Below are positions 53,571 through 63,371 of a DNA stretch of 64,000 nt, piece by piece (position 1 is the stretch's first letter; each line of letters opens with the position of its first letter). The notes below the pieces were generated by a model. That model was not told the DNA's origin. It saw nothing but the letters and a program-made list of their open reading frames with translations, and ran no database searches. The stretch comes from CAVWXT01 sp963759115 (GTDB taxonomy: Bacteria > Planctomycetota > Planctomycetia > Pirellulales > Thermoguttaceae). The translations under genes were made by a program, and so were the position numbers. The stretch lies in the NCBI GenBank assembly GCA_963759115.1, contig CAVWXT010000005.1:2666001-2730000 (forward strand), given 5' to 3'.

Positions 53571-56500
53571 TCACCAGCGATAGTAGCGATAGGGATCGTC
53601 CAGGGCCTCGGGTTTGTCGAGATACAGGCCGCTGAGCCACCGCGTGACGCCGGCGCCCCGCCGGGTGAAGACTGTCGCCTTGAGCCCGCCCACCGCGCGG
53701 AGGTCGTTGACCTTGACTGCCACCAGGTTTGGCCCGGCCTTCAGCAGCCCCTTTGGCAACCGGTAGGTGCGGATGACGTCGAAATGGTCCCGGGGATTGG
53801 TCTTCGCCGTGACGGAACCCACGAACTTGCCGTTGACGTAGGTCCAGTCCTCGTCGTCCGCGCAACCGAGAATCAGAGTCACGTCTTTCTGGGCCATTTC
53901 AGCCGGGACGTCGACGACTACGCGATACAGGAACACGTCGTTGGTCTTGGCGAGGTCCTTGAACTGGTCCTGCCACGTTCCGGGCACCTCGATGTCGCGC
54001 CACTTGCCGTCGTCGAATCCGACGGTCTCCCAGTCCTTGGGCGGTTCGGCCTTGCCGACCCACTGGCCCTTCCACATCTTGGGCAAGACGAGCGTCTGTT
54101 CGCCCGCCTCCAACCAGACCACTTCGGCGGGAAGTTTGTGCCACGCGGTCCGAGAACGGGTCGCTTTGGCCCCGATCTCCGGCGTCGCTTCGAGCACAAG
54201 CCGGCTGGGCAACGGGCTCTGGAGGTCCTCCAAGAGCGGCGTGGCGGCGGCAACTCCCATGTTGCCCAGCAGCCGGCTCAGCGCAAAACTGGCATGGCGG
54301 AAAGTCGGCTTCAGATTGTAGGTCTTCTGATAGTTGATTTGCCACGGCACGAGCTGGAAGAAGACGACGTTGGCGCTTTTGGCCTTGGCCAACACGCCGT
54401 CGCCAACCGTGGCGGCGCCGCCAGAGATGAGCGGCAGTTTCTGCGGCTCGCGGGTGTAGAGATCTGCGGGCGCGATGCCGGCAAATACGCTATCCGCGGC
54501 CGCCGGCGGCAAGGGCTTGCCGCAGACATACTCGGCCTTCTTCGTCGCCACCTTGAAAGGCAGGAAGGCGTTGGCCTCGTCTTGGTCCAATCCGACGGCC
54601 AACAGCCGGCCGCCAGCCTTGAGCCACGACTCGATCTGTTTGGCACTGGCGGCCAGCTTGGTGCCGCCGCCGGGGCCAACCACCAGGACTTGATCGGCCG
54701 CCAGGGGGCCGCCCTGATATTCAGCCGGCGCAAGTTTGGCCAACTCCAGGTACGTCTTGCCCGCGGAATCGCCCGCGTAGAGCAGCTTTCGGCGCGGCGC
54801 GGTTTTCCACGCGGCAACGTAATCCAACAAGTTGCTCACCAGGCGGACGGCCGCCGGATCATAGCCGCCGCCAGGCATCCACGGATCGCCTGGCCGCCCG
54901 GTCACGTCCATTTGGCAGAACAAGACCATGCCCGAGCCCTCGCGGTACTCCAAGAGGGGCGAATACTGGAGTCCGAAGCCGCCGTCCAGCAGGGGCAGGA
55001 AATCGCCCGCGGCCGGCTTTTCGATCAACACCGTGGCCACCGTGCCCTGACAGCCGCATCGCCAGGGCCGGGTAGCGAGGAACCCGCACCACTGCACCTC
55101 GGGGTAGTTTCGGAAGTTTTTGGTCGTCGACGAGTCGAGACGCGGCCCAACCGTCGTCCCTTCGCCGCACCAGTCGTGCAGGTTCTCGGGGCCCAGGCCC
55201 GCCAATATGCCGGTATTCGGGGCAACCCGCGGAAAGACCTCGCGCAGGCCATATTCCTGCACGCGGAAGCCGAGCCGCTTTTCCAGCACATCGGTGGTCT
55301 GCTCAAAGACGACGACCTTGAGCCCCGTGCGGACGCGGGCCAGATTCAGCTTCGGAGTGGCCAGCGTGAGAGCCCGCTTGCCGATGACGAAGATGTCGTA
55401 TGCGGCAAGGTCGGCATCTGGGGCAACCGTGGTGTAGTTCACGCCAAAACCTTCGAGGAGTTTCTCTGTCTCTCCGTTTGGATCGAAGAGGGCTACCTTG
55501 GCGCCCCCGGCTTGTCCCTCGTTCATGTTGTGAGGTGGGAATACGTCAATGGTGAAGGAGTCGGTCTGCGTCTCGCCCGTGTCAAACTTCGCCGTCATCG
55601 TTAGTTGGTAGCTGCCCGGCTTGATGCCGTGTTGCATCGGGAGCTTGATTGGTATCCGGGCCTGCTCGCCCGTCTCGACTTCAACGCGCCCCGTGCCGTT
55701 CAGAGGCTCGGGAAGGTTGAGCGACCAGGCACAATCGCAGACGACTTTGCGTCGCGAGTTGTTAATCACGATCGCCTGTTTCTCAAAAATTAGCGCCAAT
55801 TCGGCGGTCACGGTCGCATCACTTGGCCCAAGTGGAGTCTTCTTCCTAACGCTCACCGGCGCCGACCTTACGCCGGCGCTGAAGTTATGGTCTCGGCTGG
55901 TGAACTTGTCCGGTCCGCCGGCTATGTAGGCCAGCAACGGCCGGTTATACCGCATCAGGGCCTCACCCACGCGGTTCGGAATCCAATCCGCGTCTTGATA
56001 GGAGATGTCCCATCGCGGCCGGCCGTCGAAGGCCGCCGCGGTCAAATCGGCGCTAAAGCCCGGCTTCTGAAGGTTGTCCCAGTCCACTTTGCACGTCAGA
56101 GCGACCGCGCCCGGCCGCGGATTCCAGCCGTTGTAGACCTCCCACTTGTTGAACAGACTGACGCCCCAGGTGCGGAAGGCGGGCCAGGTGCGGGCGATGT
56201 AGGCCGCCTGCACGCCGCAGGTGTTCTCGGAATCGCGGTAGCGCAGGTCCTTCTTCTCGGCCTCCGAAAGTTGATAGGCCGCGTCGCCGCGGAACTGGGC
56301 GCCCCACTCCGCGGGGAACCAGTCGACCGGACGCGTGGCCCGCATTCCCCGCTGGTTCGACCAGGTCATCAGGTAAGGCTCGCCATACTCGACCAGCAGC
56401 AAGGGCTTGATGCCCTTCGTGGCCCAGTGCTCAAACCAATCGGACCGCTCCTGCATCGGCACGAAGTCGAGGTAGCAGTTCAACGTATACATCTGGCCCA

Positions 56501-58021
56501 TGTTGCCGGAGGAATGTTGATAGATCGGCCGAGTCTTGTCGAAACGTTGGACGATCGCCACGGCCCGGGCGCAATGCTCCCGTTTCGGTCGGTCCGCTTC
56601 TGACTGTCGTTCGGGTCGGGATAAGGGTTGAAGATCCCGTCCATCCGGTCGGGGTCCTGGTCCTGAGCATAACCGGTCGAGTTGTGGCTGGTCGTATACA
56701 TCACGACCGACGGGTGATTTTGGACCTGGCGGACGTGAATCTCGGCGTCGACAGCGTAACCGTTGGTGCGGTCCGCATCGGGATCGTTCCACCGGTAGGC
56801 CGGAAACTCCGGCTGGGCAAAGGAGATCAGCATCCCCATGTCGTCGGCCGCCCGCATGATCTCCTCGAAACTCACGTGCGCCCCGGGGATGCTGCTATAG
56901 TTGTGCGTGTAGGCGATGTTGATGCCGGCGTTGCGGAAACGTCGAATCATCGTGCGGGCCGCTTCGTACGTGGCGGCGTAGGCGCTGACTTCGCCGATGT
57001 CCAACGGCGCGGCAAAGCAGAAGAACTGCGTCCCGTTCAGACGGAAGTCGCGGCCGTCGACCCAGAACTCGCGGAAACCGAACCGCAGGCTGCGGAACTC
57101 GTCCAAGACTTTCCCGGAAGCGTCCAGCAATTTCAGTTTCAGGTCGTATTGGTTCTGCGGGGTATTGGTGTCCCAGAGCTTGTCCGGCTTCCAGGGATTG
57201 CCGAACGTGATTCGCCCATCCTGGAGGTTTTCGGCGCGGAAAGGCTGACTGGCGATGGTCTTGACTACTTTGCCGCCATCGACGAGGTCGCCGCGGAGCG
57301 TGTACTGCTTGTCGGGTTTGAGGGAGAGGATGGCCGTATCGGCGGCGATCTGCCACTGCCGGACCGACGTGTCGATCTTCACGTCGTCGATGCACTCAGC
57401 TTGCGGCGCCCCTTCGAGATACACGTCGCCGCACAGGCCGCGGAAGTTCGTGCCCCCCTTCGGTCGGTGGACGAGCATCGCCAGCACCTGCTTCTCGCCC
57501 GGCCGGCACAACGCCGTCAGATCGAGTTTGCCCCCGCGCGGCTTGATTTCGCCGGCCCGCTTGCCATCCAGGAAGACTACGGCCGAGGTATTCACGTACT
57601 GGGCCTCGACGACGATGCGTCGTCCGGTCCACTGCTTGGGGAGATTCACCTCGCGCTGATACCAGGCCGTATCGACCCCGGCGAGGTCCACGTCTTTCCA
57701 GCTTGGATGCGGGTAGTGATGCTGCGCATCGGCGGCACGCTTCCAGTTCGTCTTTGGCCAAGGCCCGGGGACCTTGAAATAGCCCCAGTTGCCGGTCGGC
57801 GGCTGGTCGCTTTTCTCCTTGACCGGCTGCCACTGCCAAAGCCCGTTGATGCAAATCCTCTCGCGGGTAGGAGTGGTCTCGCGGTAGGCCTTGCTCAGGT
57901 CCCAGACGGCCTTGACGCCCTCGGGCAAAGCCACCGCAGACTGTTCCTGGCACACCCCCGCACTGGTGGTAACCACCGCATAGAGAACGACTGCGAACGA
58001 AACGTACCGGTGGGACTTCAT
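53571..58021 (-). CDS. Giant secreted GH2-like protein, one frameshift, atypical catalytic motif
   Basis: About 1,480 residues when joined near 56605. Signal peptide (FAVVLYAVVTTSAGVCQEQ) and GH2 sugar-binding and immunoglobulin-like domains lead to a TIM barrel: FRLNGTQFFCFAAPL, NIAYTHNYSS and QNHPSVVMYTTSHNSTGYAQD. In ordinary GH2 enzymes this last segment reads NHPS..MW..GNE with a Glu acid/base, and here HN replaces NE. A nucleophile candidate is LLLVEYGEPYL. C-terminal parts include a glutamine-amidotransferase-like domain (VAPDADLAAYDIFVIGKR) and a jelly-roll (WETVGFDDGKWRDIEVPGTWQ). The missing Glu suggests modified or lost activity. It probably works with the neighbouring esterase. 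Confidence 0.75.
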
Positions 58022-58238
58022 CGTGCGACCTCAGGCAGGTGTAGGTAGGCAGGGCCGGGGGGGATTGCAAATGCGACGTTGAGCTTAACATAGGCGCAGA
58101 AGCCTGTCAAACATCGCGGAACGCGCACGAGAAAAGCCCGCGCCTCGAAAGATGCGGGCTTGGTTCTTCGATAATCTGGAACCCGCCAGGCCGACTTCGG
58201 TTGCTGCTACCAGACGACTGTGCGGGGCCGGTCTCCGA

Positions 58239-58929
58239 TCACTTGATGCCCAGCAGTTCCACCTCGAAGACGAGAGTGGAATTCGGGCCGATGTCGCGGC
58301 CCGATCCCTGCTCTTTGTACGCGAGTTGGGAGGGGACAAAGAGTTGCCACTTGGAGCCTACCGGCATAAGTTGCAGGGCCTCGGTCCAGCCGCCGATGAC
58401 GCGCGCGACCGGAAAAGTGGCAGTGCCCCCGTGGCGATCCGAATTATCGAACTCGGTGCCATCGATCAGCGTACCCCGGTAGCTGCAGACGACCGTGTCG
58501 GCTGCGGTCGGCTTCTTGCCGTTGCCCGCCTTGAGTATCTTGTACTGCAGCCCGCTGGGCAACGTGACCACGCTTTCCTTCTTTTTGTTGGCAGCCAGAA
58601 ATGCTTCGCCTGCCTTCTTGTTTTCGTCGGCTGCCTTCTGCCTGGCCTGGGCCTGTTTCTGCATCAACTCGGTTCTCATAGGCGGTCATGGTGGCACTGA
58701 GCTCCTCCTCGGTCATCAGCAGCTTCTGGCCGGCCAACGCGTCCTTGATGCCTTTCGCCAGGCTGTCCACATTGACTTCGATGCCCTGCTGCTTGAAGCC
58801 TTTGGCGATCTCGACGCCGATGCCGTAGCTGATCTTGTCCTTCTGGGTCTTCAGGGCCTGCGCCTCCTCGGCCCGTGCGTGAGCCGCCAAGACTGCCGTT
58901 ACCAAGAGCGCGATCCATGTCCGTGCCAT
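58239..58929 (-). CDS. FKBP-type peptidyl-prolyl isomerase, one frameshift
   Basis: About 229 residues when joined near 58665. Signal peptide MARTWIALLVTAVLAAHARAE. The N-domain KISYGIGVEIAKGFKQQGIEVN is the FkpA/Mip dimerisation helix. The C-terminal FKBP domain has LPSGLQYKILKAGNGKKPTAADTV, GTLIDGTEFDNSDRHGGTATFPVARVIGGWTEALQLMPVGSKWQLFVPSQLAYKEQG, with the expected aromatic residues. It accelerates proline isomerisation in exported proteins. The break falls in the linker helix. Confidence 0.87.
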
Positions 58930-59064
58930 CAGCGTCTAACCTTTCCAAATGAAGTAGTGTTATGAACCGTCAGAGAATTGTAGCAGATCGCGGGGAAAAG
59001 CGAAGGTCCGAAGCGGCGAAAGCGGACCGGTCGCGCAACCCCCGAGACGTGCCGGCAAGGCCGA

Positions 59065-59508
59065 TCAGTCGTCCAGCGGCGCGGGGAGCCTCACGACCGT
59101 GACCCAGAACTTCTCGATCGACCTGACAACTTCCATCAGACCGGCGAAATCCACCGGCTTGCAGATGTAGCAGTTCGCGTGGAGGTCGTAGCTCTTTAAC
59201 ACGTCCTGCTCGGCGCTGGAACTGGTCAAGACCACAACAGGGATACTGCTCAACTCGGGGTCGGACTTGACTTCCGCCAGCACCTGGCGGCCGTCCTTGC
59301 GCGGGAGATTCAAATCGAGCAGGATGAGGTCGGGCCGGGCGGCGGCGGCGTACTCGCCTTGGCGGCGCAGGTACTCCAGGGCCTTCACGCCGTCATCGAC
59401 AACGTGGACGAAGTTGGCGATCTTGGCGTCCTTCAGCGCCTCGGTCGCCAAACGCACGTCGGCCTCGTTGTCTTCGACCATCAGGATTTGGATCGGTGTC
59501 GCGTCCAT
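59065..59508 (-). CDS. Single-domain response regulator (Rcp1/CheY type)
   Basis: 147 residues from the ATG at 59508. ILMVEDNEADVRLATEALKD, then DLILLDLNLPRKDGRQVL with phospho-Asp, then PVVVLTSSSAEQDVLKSYDLHANCYICKPVDF with Thr and Lys. These motifs, including the LNLPRKDG form, are of the Rcp1-like receivers that pair with phytochrome or hybrid kinases. No output domain follows. A cognate kinase is not adjacent. Confidence 0.87.
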   Translation of the reverse strand: MDATPIQILMVEDNEADVRLATEALKDAKIANFVHVVDDGVKALEYLRRQGEYAAAARPDLILLDLNLPRKDGRQVLAEVKSDPELSSIPVVVLTSSSAEQDVLKSYDLHANCYICKPVDFAGLMEVVRSIEKFWVTVVRLPAPLDD

Positions 59509-59844
59509 CGTTCCCTTAATGCACATAGGGAGTGTGAAATAGAAAGAGAAGCAACTCCCAATCCGGGCTAAGATGCGTTCCAGAACCTGCTCGCCCCAAC
59601 GGGCAACAGTCTTCCTTCCTGCCAACCGTCAGTGTCCCGTCACGAGCAAGCCATGCGAAGGGACTCGCCCATTATACTACTTCGCACGAATGGGTGTCTG
59701 TCCGCTAGATGGCATAAGGGAATTGCCTATAGGGAGCATAGGTAATCGTCCAATTTTCTAACAGGAATTGTTGCGTAAAATACCGTTGGGCGGGGACTTG
59801 TCTGCAAGCAATAAACGGCCTGACGAAACCGATAGGTGAATAGG

Positions 59845-60574
59845 ATGTCGCCGGACAGGCTAACTCGCGGGTTTGGCAATCGGCTGATCGACAGCCTGCC
59901 TAAAGATGTGGCCAAGCGGCTATCGTTTCTCGAAGACTTCGAGAACTTGGGGGCTGGCGAGATAATCTACCGGCAGAACGCGACCACTTCGTACGTTTAC
60001 TTTCCCGTCACGGCCGTGTATTCGCACGTCGTCTGGATGGGGGATGGCCAACGAATTGCCGCGGCCACGATCGGCAACGAGGGAATGCTCGGCATACATG
60101 TGCTCTTTGGGCTGGATTTCAGCCCAACGATGGCGGTTTCCCTAATTCCCGGCGCAGCCCTCCGCGCCGGTCCCGGCTCTCTTGGAAGCCCTCCGACGGA
60201 GCGATTATCTTGACCGCCTGTTGAAGCGGTACGCCTTCTACAGCCTGCGACACGCACACCAGTGCGTCGCCTGTCACTCAACGCACTCCGTTGAGGAGCA
60301 GATTTGCCGGTTGCTGTTGATGACCCACGACCGCGTGGGAAAGGACGAGTTTTCACTCACCCACGAGTCCCTCGCCGAAATGCTCGGTATTCGTCGCCAG
60401 ACGGTTACACTCGTGGCCCGGACACTTCGGGCGTCCGGGTTCATCGCGTATCGGCGGGGTGTGGTAAGGGTTCTCGACCGTCGGGGGCTGAAACGCAACA
60501 GTTGTGAGTGCTATGAGGTCGGCAAGGCTGCGTACGAGTCGATCGTGCGGAACCGAGGGGCCGCTCTTCCCTAG
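59845..60574 (+). CDS. Crp/Fnr-family transcription regulator, one frameshift
   Basis: About 243 residues when joined near 60165. The cyclic-nucleotide-binding fold has LPKDVAKRLSFLEDFENLGAGEIIYRQN, VYFPVTAVYSHVVWMGDGQRIAAATIGNEGMLG, then LLKRYAFYSLRHAHQCVACHSTHSVEEQICRLLL. The C-terminal winged helix is FSLTHESLAEMLGIRRQTVTLVARTLRASGFIAYRRGVVRVLDR. The absence of the cAMP-phosphate-binding Arg motif suggests a different or no ligand. The start at 59845 has AGGTGA just upstream. A GTG at 59836 is possible. Confidence 0.82.
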
Positions 60575-61373
60575 GATTGCCGCTGCCCCGGCGCGGCGTG
60601 GCTGGTAAAAGCGGCATCTGGCCGCTTCACGTGTGGGCCAAGGCCAACAAATCCTGTCGAGATCGCGCGGCAAGATGCCGCGTCTGTAGGGGCCGCGACG
60701 GTTTGCCGAGGCCAAGAGGCCGTCGCTTTGGTGCAACGGCGTAAGCTGAAACGCCTGGGTGCCGTCACAACTCCTACAATCGGCAGCCCCTGCCCAATTA
60801 TCAGGCTGCCATCCAAATTACGGCGCCAGAATTCTCACCGCATCTTTCGGCGTGAGCAATACTCCTTTAGACGGCAAAGTCGCCGGTGTCCGAAACTTGG
60901 CGACAACCGTCGATTGCTTCCTTCCCAGGGCATCCCCGACCCGATCACCGCCACAAACTTGATGGAGCGCTGCGATGACCTTGACCCTCGAAGAAAATGC
61001 CAGCCAAGTCGAAGTGCCTGTCGTCCCCGGCATCGACGCCCTGCAACATGAGGACTACGCACCCTGGTCGATGAGCCTCGCGGACGAAGATCGGGCGGAT
61101 GGCGGAACAGATGATTTCGGGAGCAGAGCCAGCTTCACCCGTTGCTGCTCGGCAAGCTCTTCCGAGCACATGTGGTTGTTCTTTCGGGCCAACGCCGACG
61201 TCGTTCGCTCCGAACTTTGGAACGAAATCCGCTAAGGATCACGATGACGGGTGTTGTCGGAGGCGACTCCAGTCGCCGAATTCGCTCGGACTACGCCACC
61301 ACTCGGCGACTGGAGTCGCCTCCCACAATTGGGTCTTTTCAATCCGCTCCGTTCGAACGAAATGATTTCCGTT
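60575..61373. other. Intergenic region with repeats and a doubtful frame
   Basis: An 86-codon frame at 60975-61235 (MTLTLEENASQVEVPVVPGI...) has GGAG before its ATG, but no family match and a Ser/Cys-rich end. It may be the start of a lost gene. The part from 61253 on is made of dispersed repeats. Nothing else is supported. Confidence 0.35.
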
Positions 61374-61380
61374 CTACGAG
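61253..61380. repeat. Cluster of dispersed repeats, including copy 3 of the 14028 family
   Basis: GGAGGCGACTCCAGTCGCC at 61258 and its mirror GGCGACTGGAGTCGCC at 61301 are copies of the repeat that encodes the CsrA tail at 40966. AATCCGCTCCGTTCGAACG and TTTCCGTTCTACGAGGCAG at 61338-61380 belong to the 14028/50279 family. The serS stop lies in this block. Confidence 0.65.
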
Positions 61381-62662
61381 GCAGCCTTTCCGCCGGCTTC
61401 GATCCGCTCCTTGCCCACGAACGGCCGGAGCACTTCGGGGATGACCACGGAGCCGTCGGCTTGCTGATAGTTCTCCATAATGGCGATCAGCGCGCGGCTG
61501 ACGGCGATGGCCGTGCCGTTGAGGGTGTGGAGGAAACGGGTGCCCTTGTCGCCCTTCGCTTTGTAGCGGATATTCAGTCGCCGCGCCTGATAGTCGGTGC
61601 AATTGCTGGTGCTGGTGACCTCGCCGAATTCGCCGCGGCCGGGCATCCAGGCTTCAAGATCGAACTTGCGGTAGGCCGGGCCGCCCAGATCGCCCGTGGC
61701 CGTGTCGACCACGCGGTAGGGCACGCCCAGCCCATCGAACAGCCGGCATTCCAGCCCGCGCAGTTGTTCGAGCATCCCTTCGCTTTCCTCGGGCCGCGTG
61801 AAAGCGAACATCTCGATCTTGGTGAACTGGTGGACGCGGAACAGGCCGCGGGTTGCCCGGCCGTGGGCGCCGGCCTCGGTGCGGAAACAATGGCTGATGC
61901 CGCAGAGCTTGATCGGCAAGGCCTCGGCATCGATCGTCTGCCCGGCCAGCATTCCGCCGAGGGTGATCTCGGCCGTGGCCACCAGGCTCAAGTCGGTGTT
62001 TTCGATGCTGTAGATTTGCGTTTCCGGCCCGCGGGGAATGTACCCGATCCCGGCCAGCACGTCGTTGCGAGCTAAGTCGGGGGTGGTGATCGGCGTGAAG
62101 CCCTCGCCCATCAGCACGCCGACCGCGTAGCGCTGCAGGGCCAATTCCAGGAGCACGGCCTCGTTCTTGAGGAAGTAGAAGCCGTGCCCGGCCACGTTGG
62201 CCCCGGCCTCGAAGTCGACCAGATCGAGCTTCTCGGCAAGTTGCACGTGGTCCAACGGCGGGAAGTCGAACTTCGGCAGCGGCGTGGGGCCGCGGAACAC
62301 CTCCAGATTCGATTTGTCGTCCACGCCCACGGGCGCGTCGGGGTGCGAGAGATTGGGAATCTGCCGGTGGAGCGCGTCCAATTCGGCGGCGATCCCATCG
62401 ACTCCGTTTGCAGGGCCTGCGTCTTCTCACGCAGCAGCCGCCCCTCTTCCTTGCGGGCCTCACGCTCGGCGGGGTCTTTGGCCTTGGCGATCGACTTCGA
62501 GACTTCGTTCGCCCTGCGGTTGAGGTCTTCGACTTCGACTTGCCGGGCCTTGCGCTGCTGTTCGAGCTGGACGAACCGCTCGATGTCCACCTTGGCGCCG
62601 CGGTTGAGGCAGTTCTGTTTTACCAGTTCGGCATTTTCGACAATGAATCGGCGGTCGAGCAT
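61374..62662 (-). CDS. serS: Seryl-tRNA synthetase, one frameshift
   Basis: About 428 residues when joined near 62395. The N-terminal coiled-coil tRNA-binding arm (MLDRRFIVENAELVKQN, KARQVEVEDLNRRANEVSKSIAKAKD) is in the first frame. The class II core is in the second: HPDAPVG, GHGFYFLKNEAVLLELAL, TPITTPDLARNDVLAGIGYIPRGPETQIYSIENTDLSLVATAEITLGGM, HCFRTEAGAHGRATRGLFRVHQFTKIEMF and TSTSNCTDYQARRLNIRYK, then NGTAIAVSRALIAIMEN. This enzyme is essential and usually single-copy, so a break is most easily explained by a sequence error. Confidence 0.93.
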
Positions 62663-62863
62663 GGGAGGGGGCCGTGCATAGAACACGAGCTAAAGGTGAT
62701 CGACTTTGTCCTTGCTTGGCCATTTTACGCTAGGTCCCAAACTTGGCCTAGTGGGACCGTCCGGCCAGGTGGATACCGGTGCGGAGCGATGCCATTGAAA
62801 CTCGAACCAAGCTACAATAGGGAGAGAAAGGCGATTGTGCCTTGCCGGAAAGAGGAACCGCCT

Positions 62864-63343
62864 ATGAATCCGAATCTTGTCACCATCGAAATCTCCGACG
62901 AGACATCTTTGCTCAAGGCTTGCGACATTCTGCATGACGCCCGCGTCGATCTGGCTGACGCGACATTTGACGCAAAGGCGGGTTCATGGCGAGGGGTGTT
63001 CATCCGCGAGTTCTTCGAGGATGCAAGTCTCATATCCGAGCGCCGCGGCATATTCGGGACGAAGTTCAGCTTTCCGATGGCAGAGTCGGTCTTGGAGCTT
63101 GACAACATCAGTAGCTGCGATGTTGTCGACAAGTCCAGCATCGGCAAGTACACGTTCAATGAGTGCCAAGCGACCCAGGGCAAGTACCGGTTTCTCTTCT
63201 GCGAGGACATGGAGATAGTCGTTACGTTCCGAGAGAAGCCGAGCGGACAACTTCGGGACATTCGGTTGCTGGATGAGCGCGGATCCTATTTCACACTACG
63301 AAACCCGTTCCGAAGGACGGAAGCGGTTCGCCGCGCACGCTAG
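62864..63343 (+). CDS. Hypothetical protein
   Basis: 159 residues from an ATG at 62864 with AGAGGAA upstream. MNPNLVTIEISDETSLLKACDIL and a beta-rich middle with LFCEDMEIVVTFREKPSGQLRDIRLLDERGSYFTLRNPFRR. The mixed alpha/beta pattern and absence of signal or helices suggest a small cytosolic domain. No family recognised. It lies between serS and a convergent M20 peptidase. Confidence 0.55.
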   Translation: MNPNLVTIEISDETSLLKACDILHDARVDLADATFDAKAGSWRGVFIREFFEDASLISERRGIFGTKFSFPMAESVLELDNISSCDVVDKSSIGKYTFNECQATQGKYRFLFCEDMEIVVTFREKPSGQLRDIRLLDERGSYFTLRNPFRRTEAVRRAR

Positions 63344-63371
63344 CCCGACAACTGGGCAGGACACGTTATCC

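Noticed and set aside
52266..55604. A 1,112-codon open frame on the plus strand
   Set aside because: It is antisense to the esterase and GH2 genes, which have signal peptides and clear motifs. Its sequence is low-complexity and unlike any protein.
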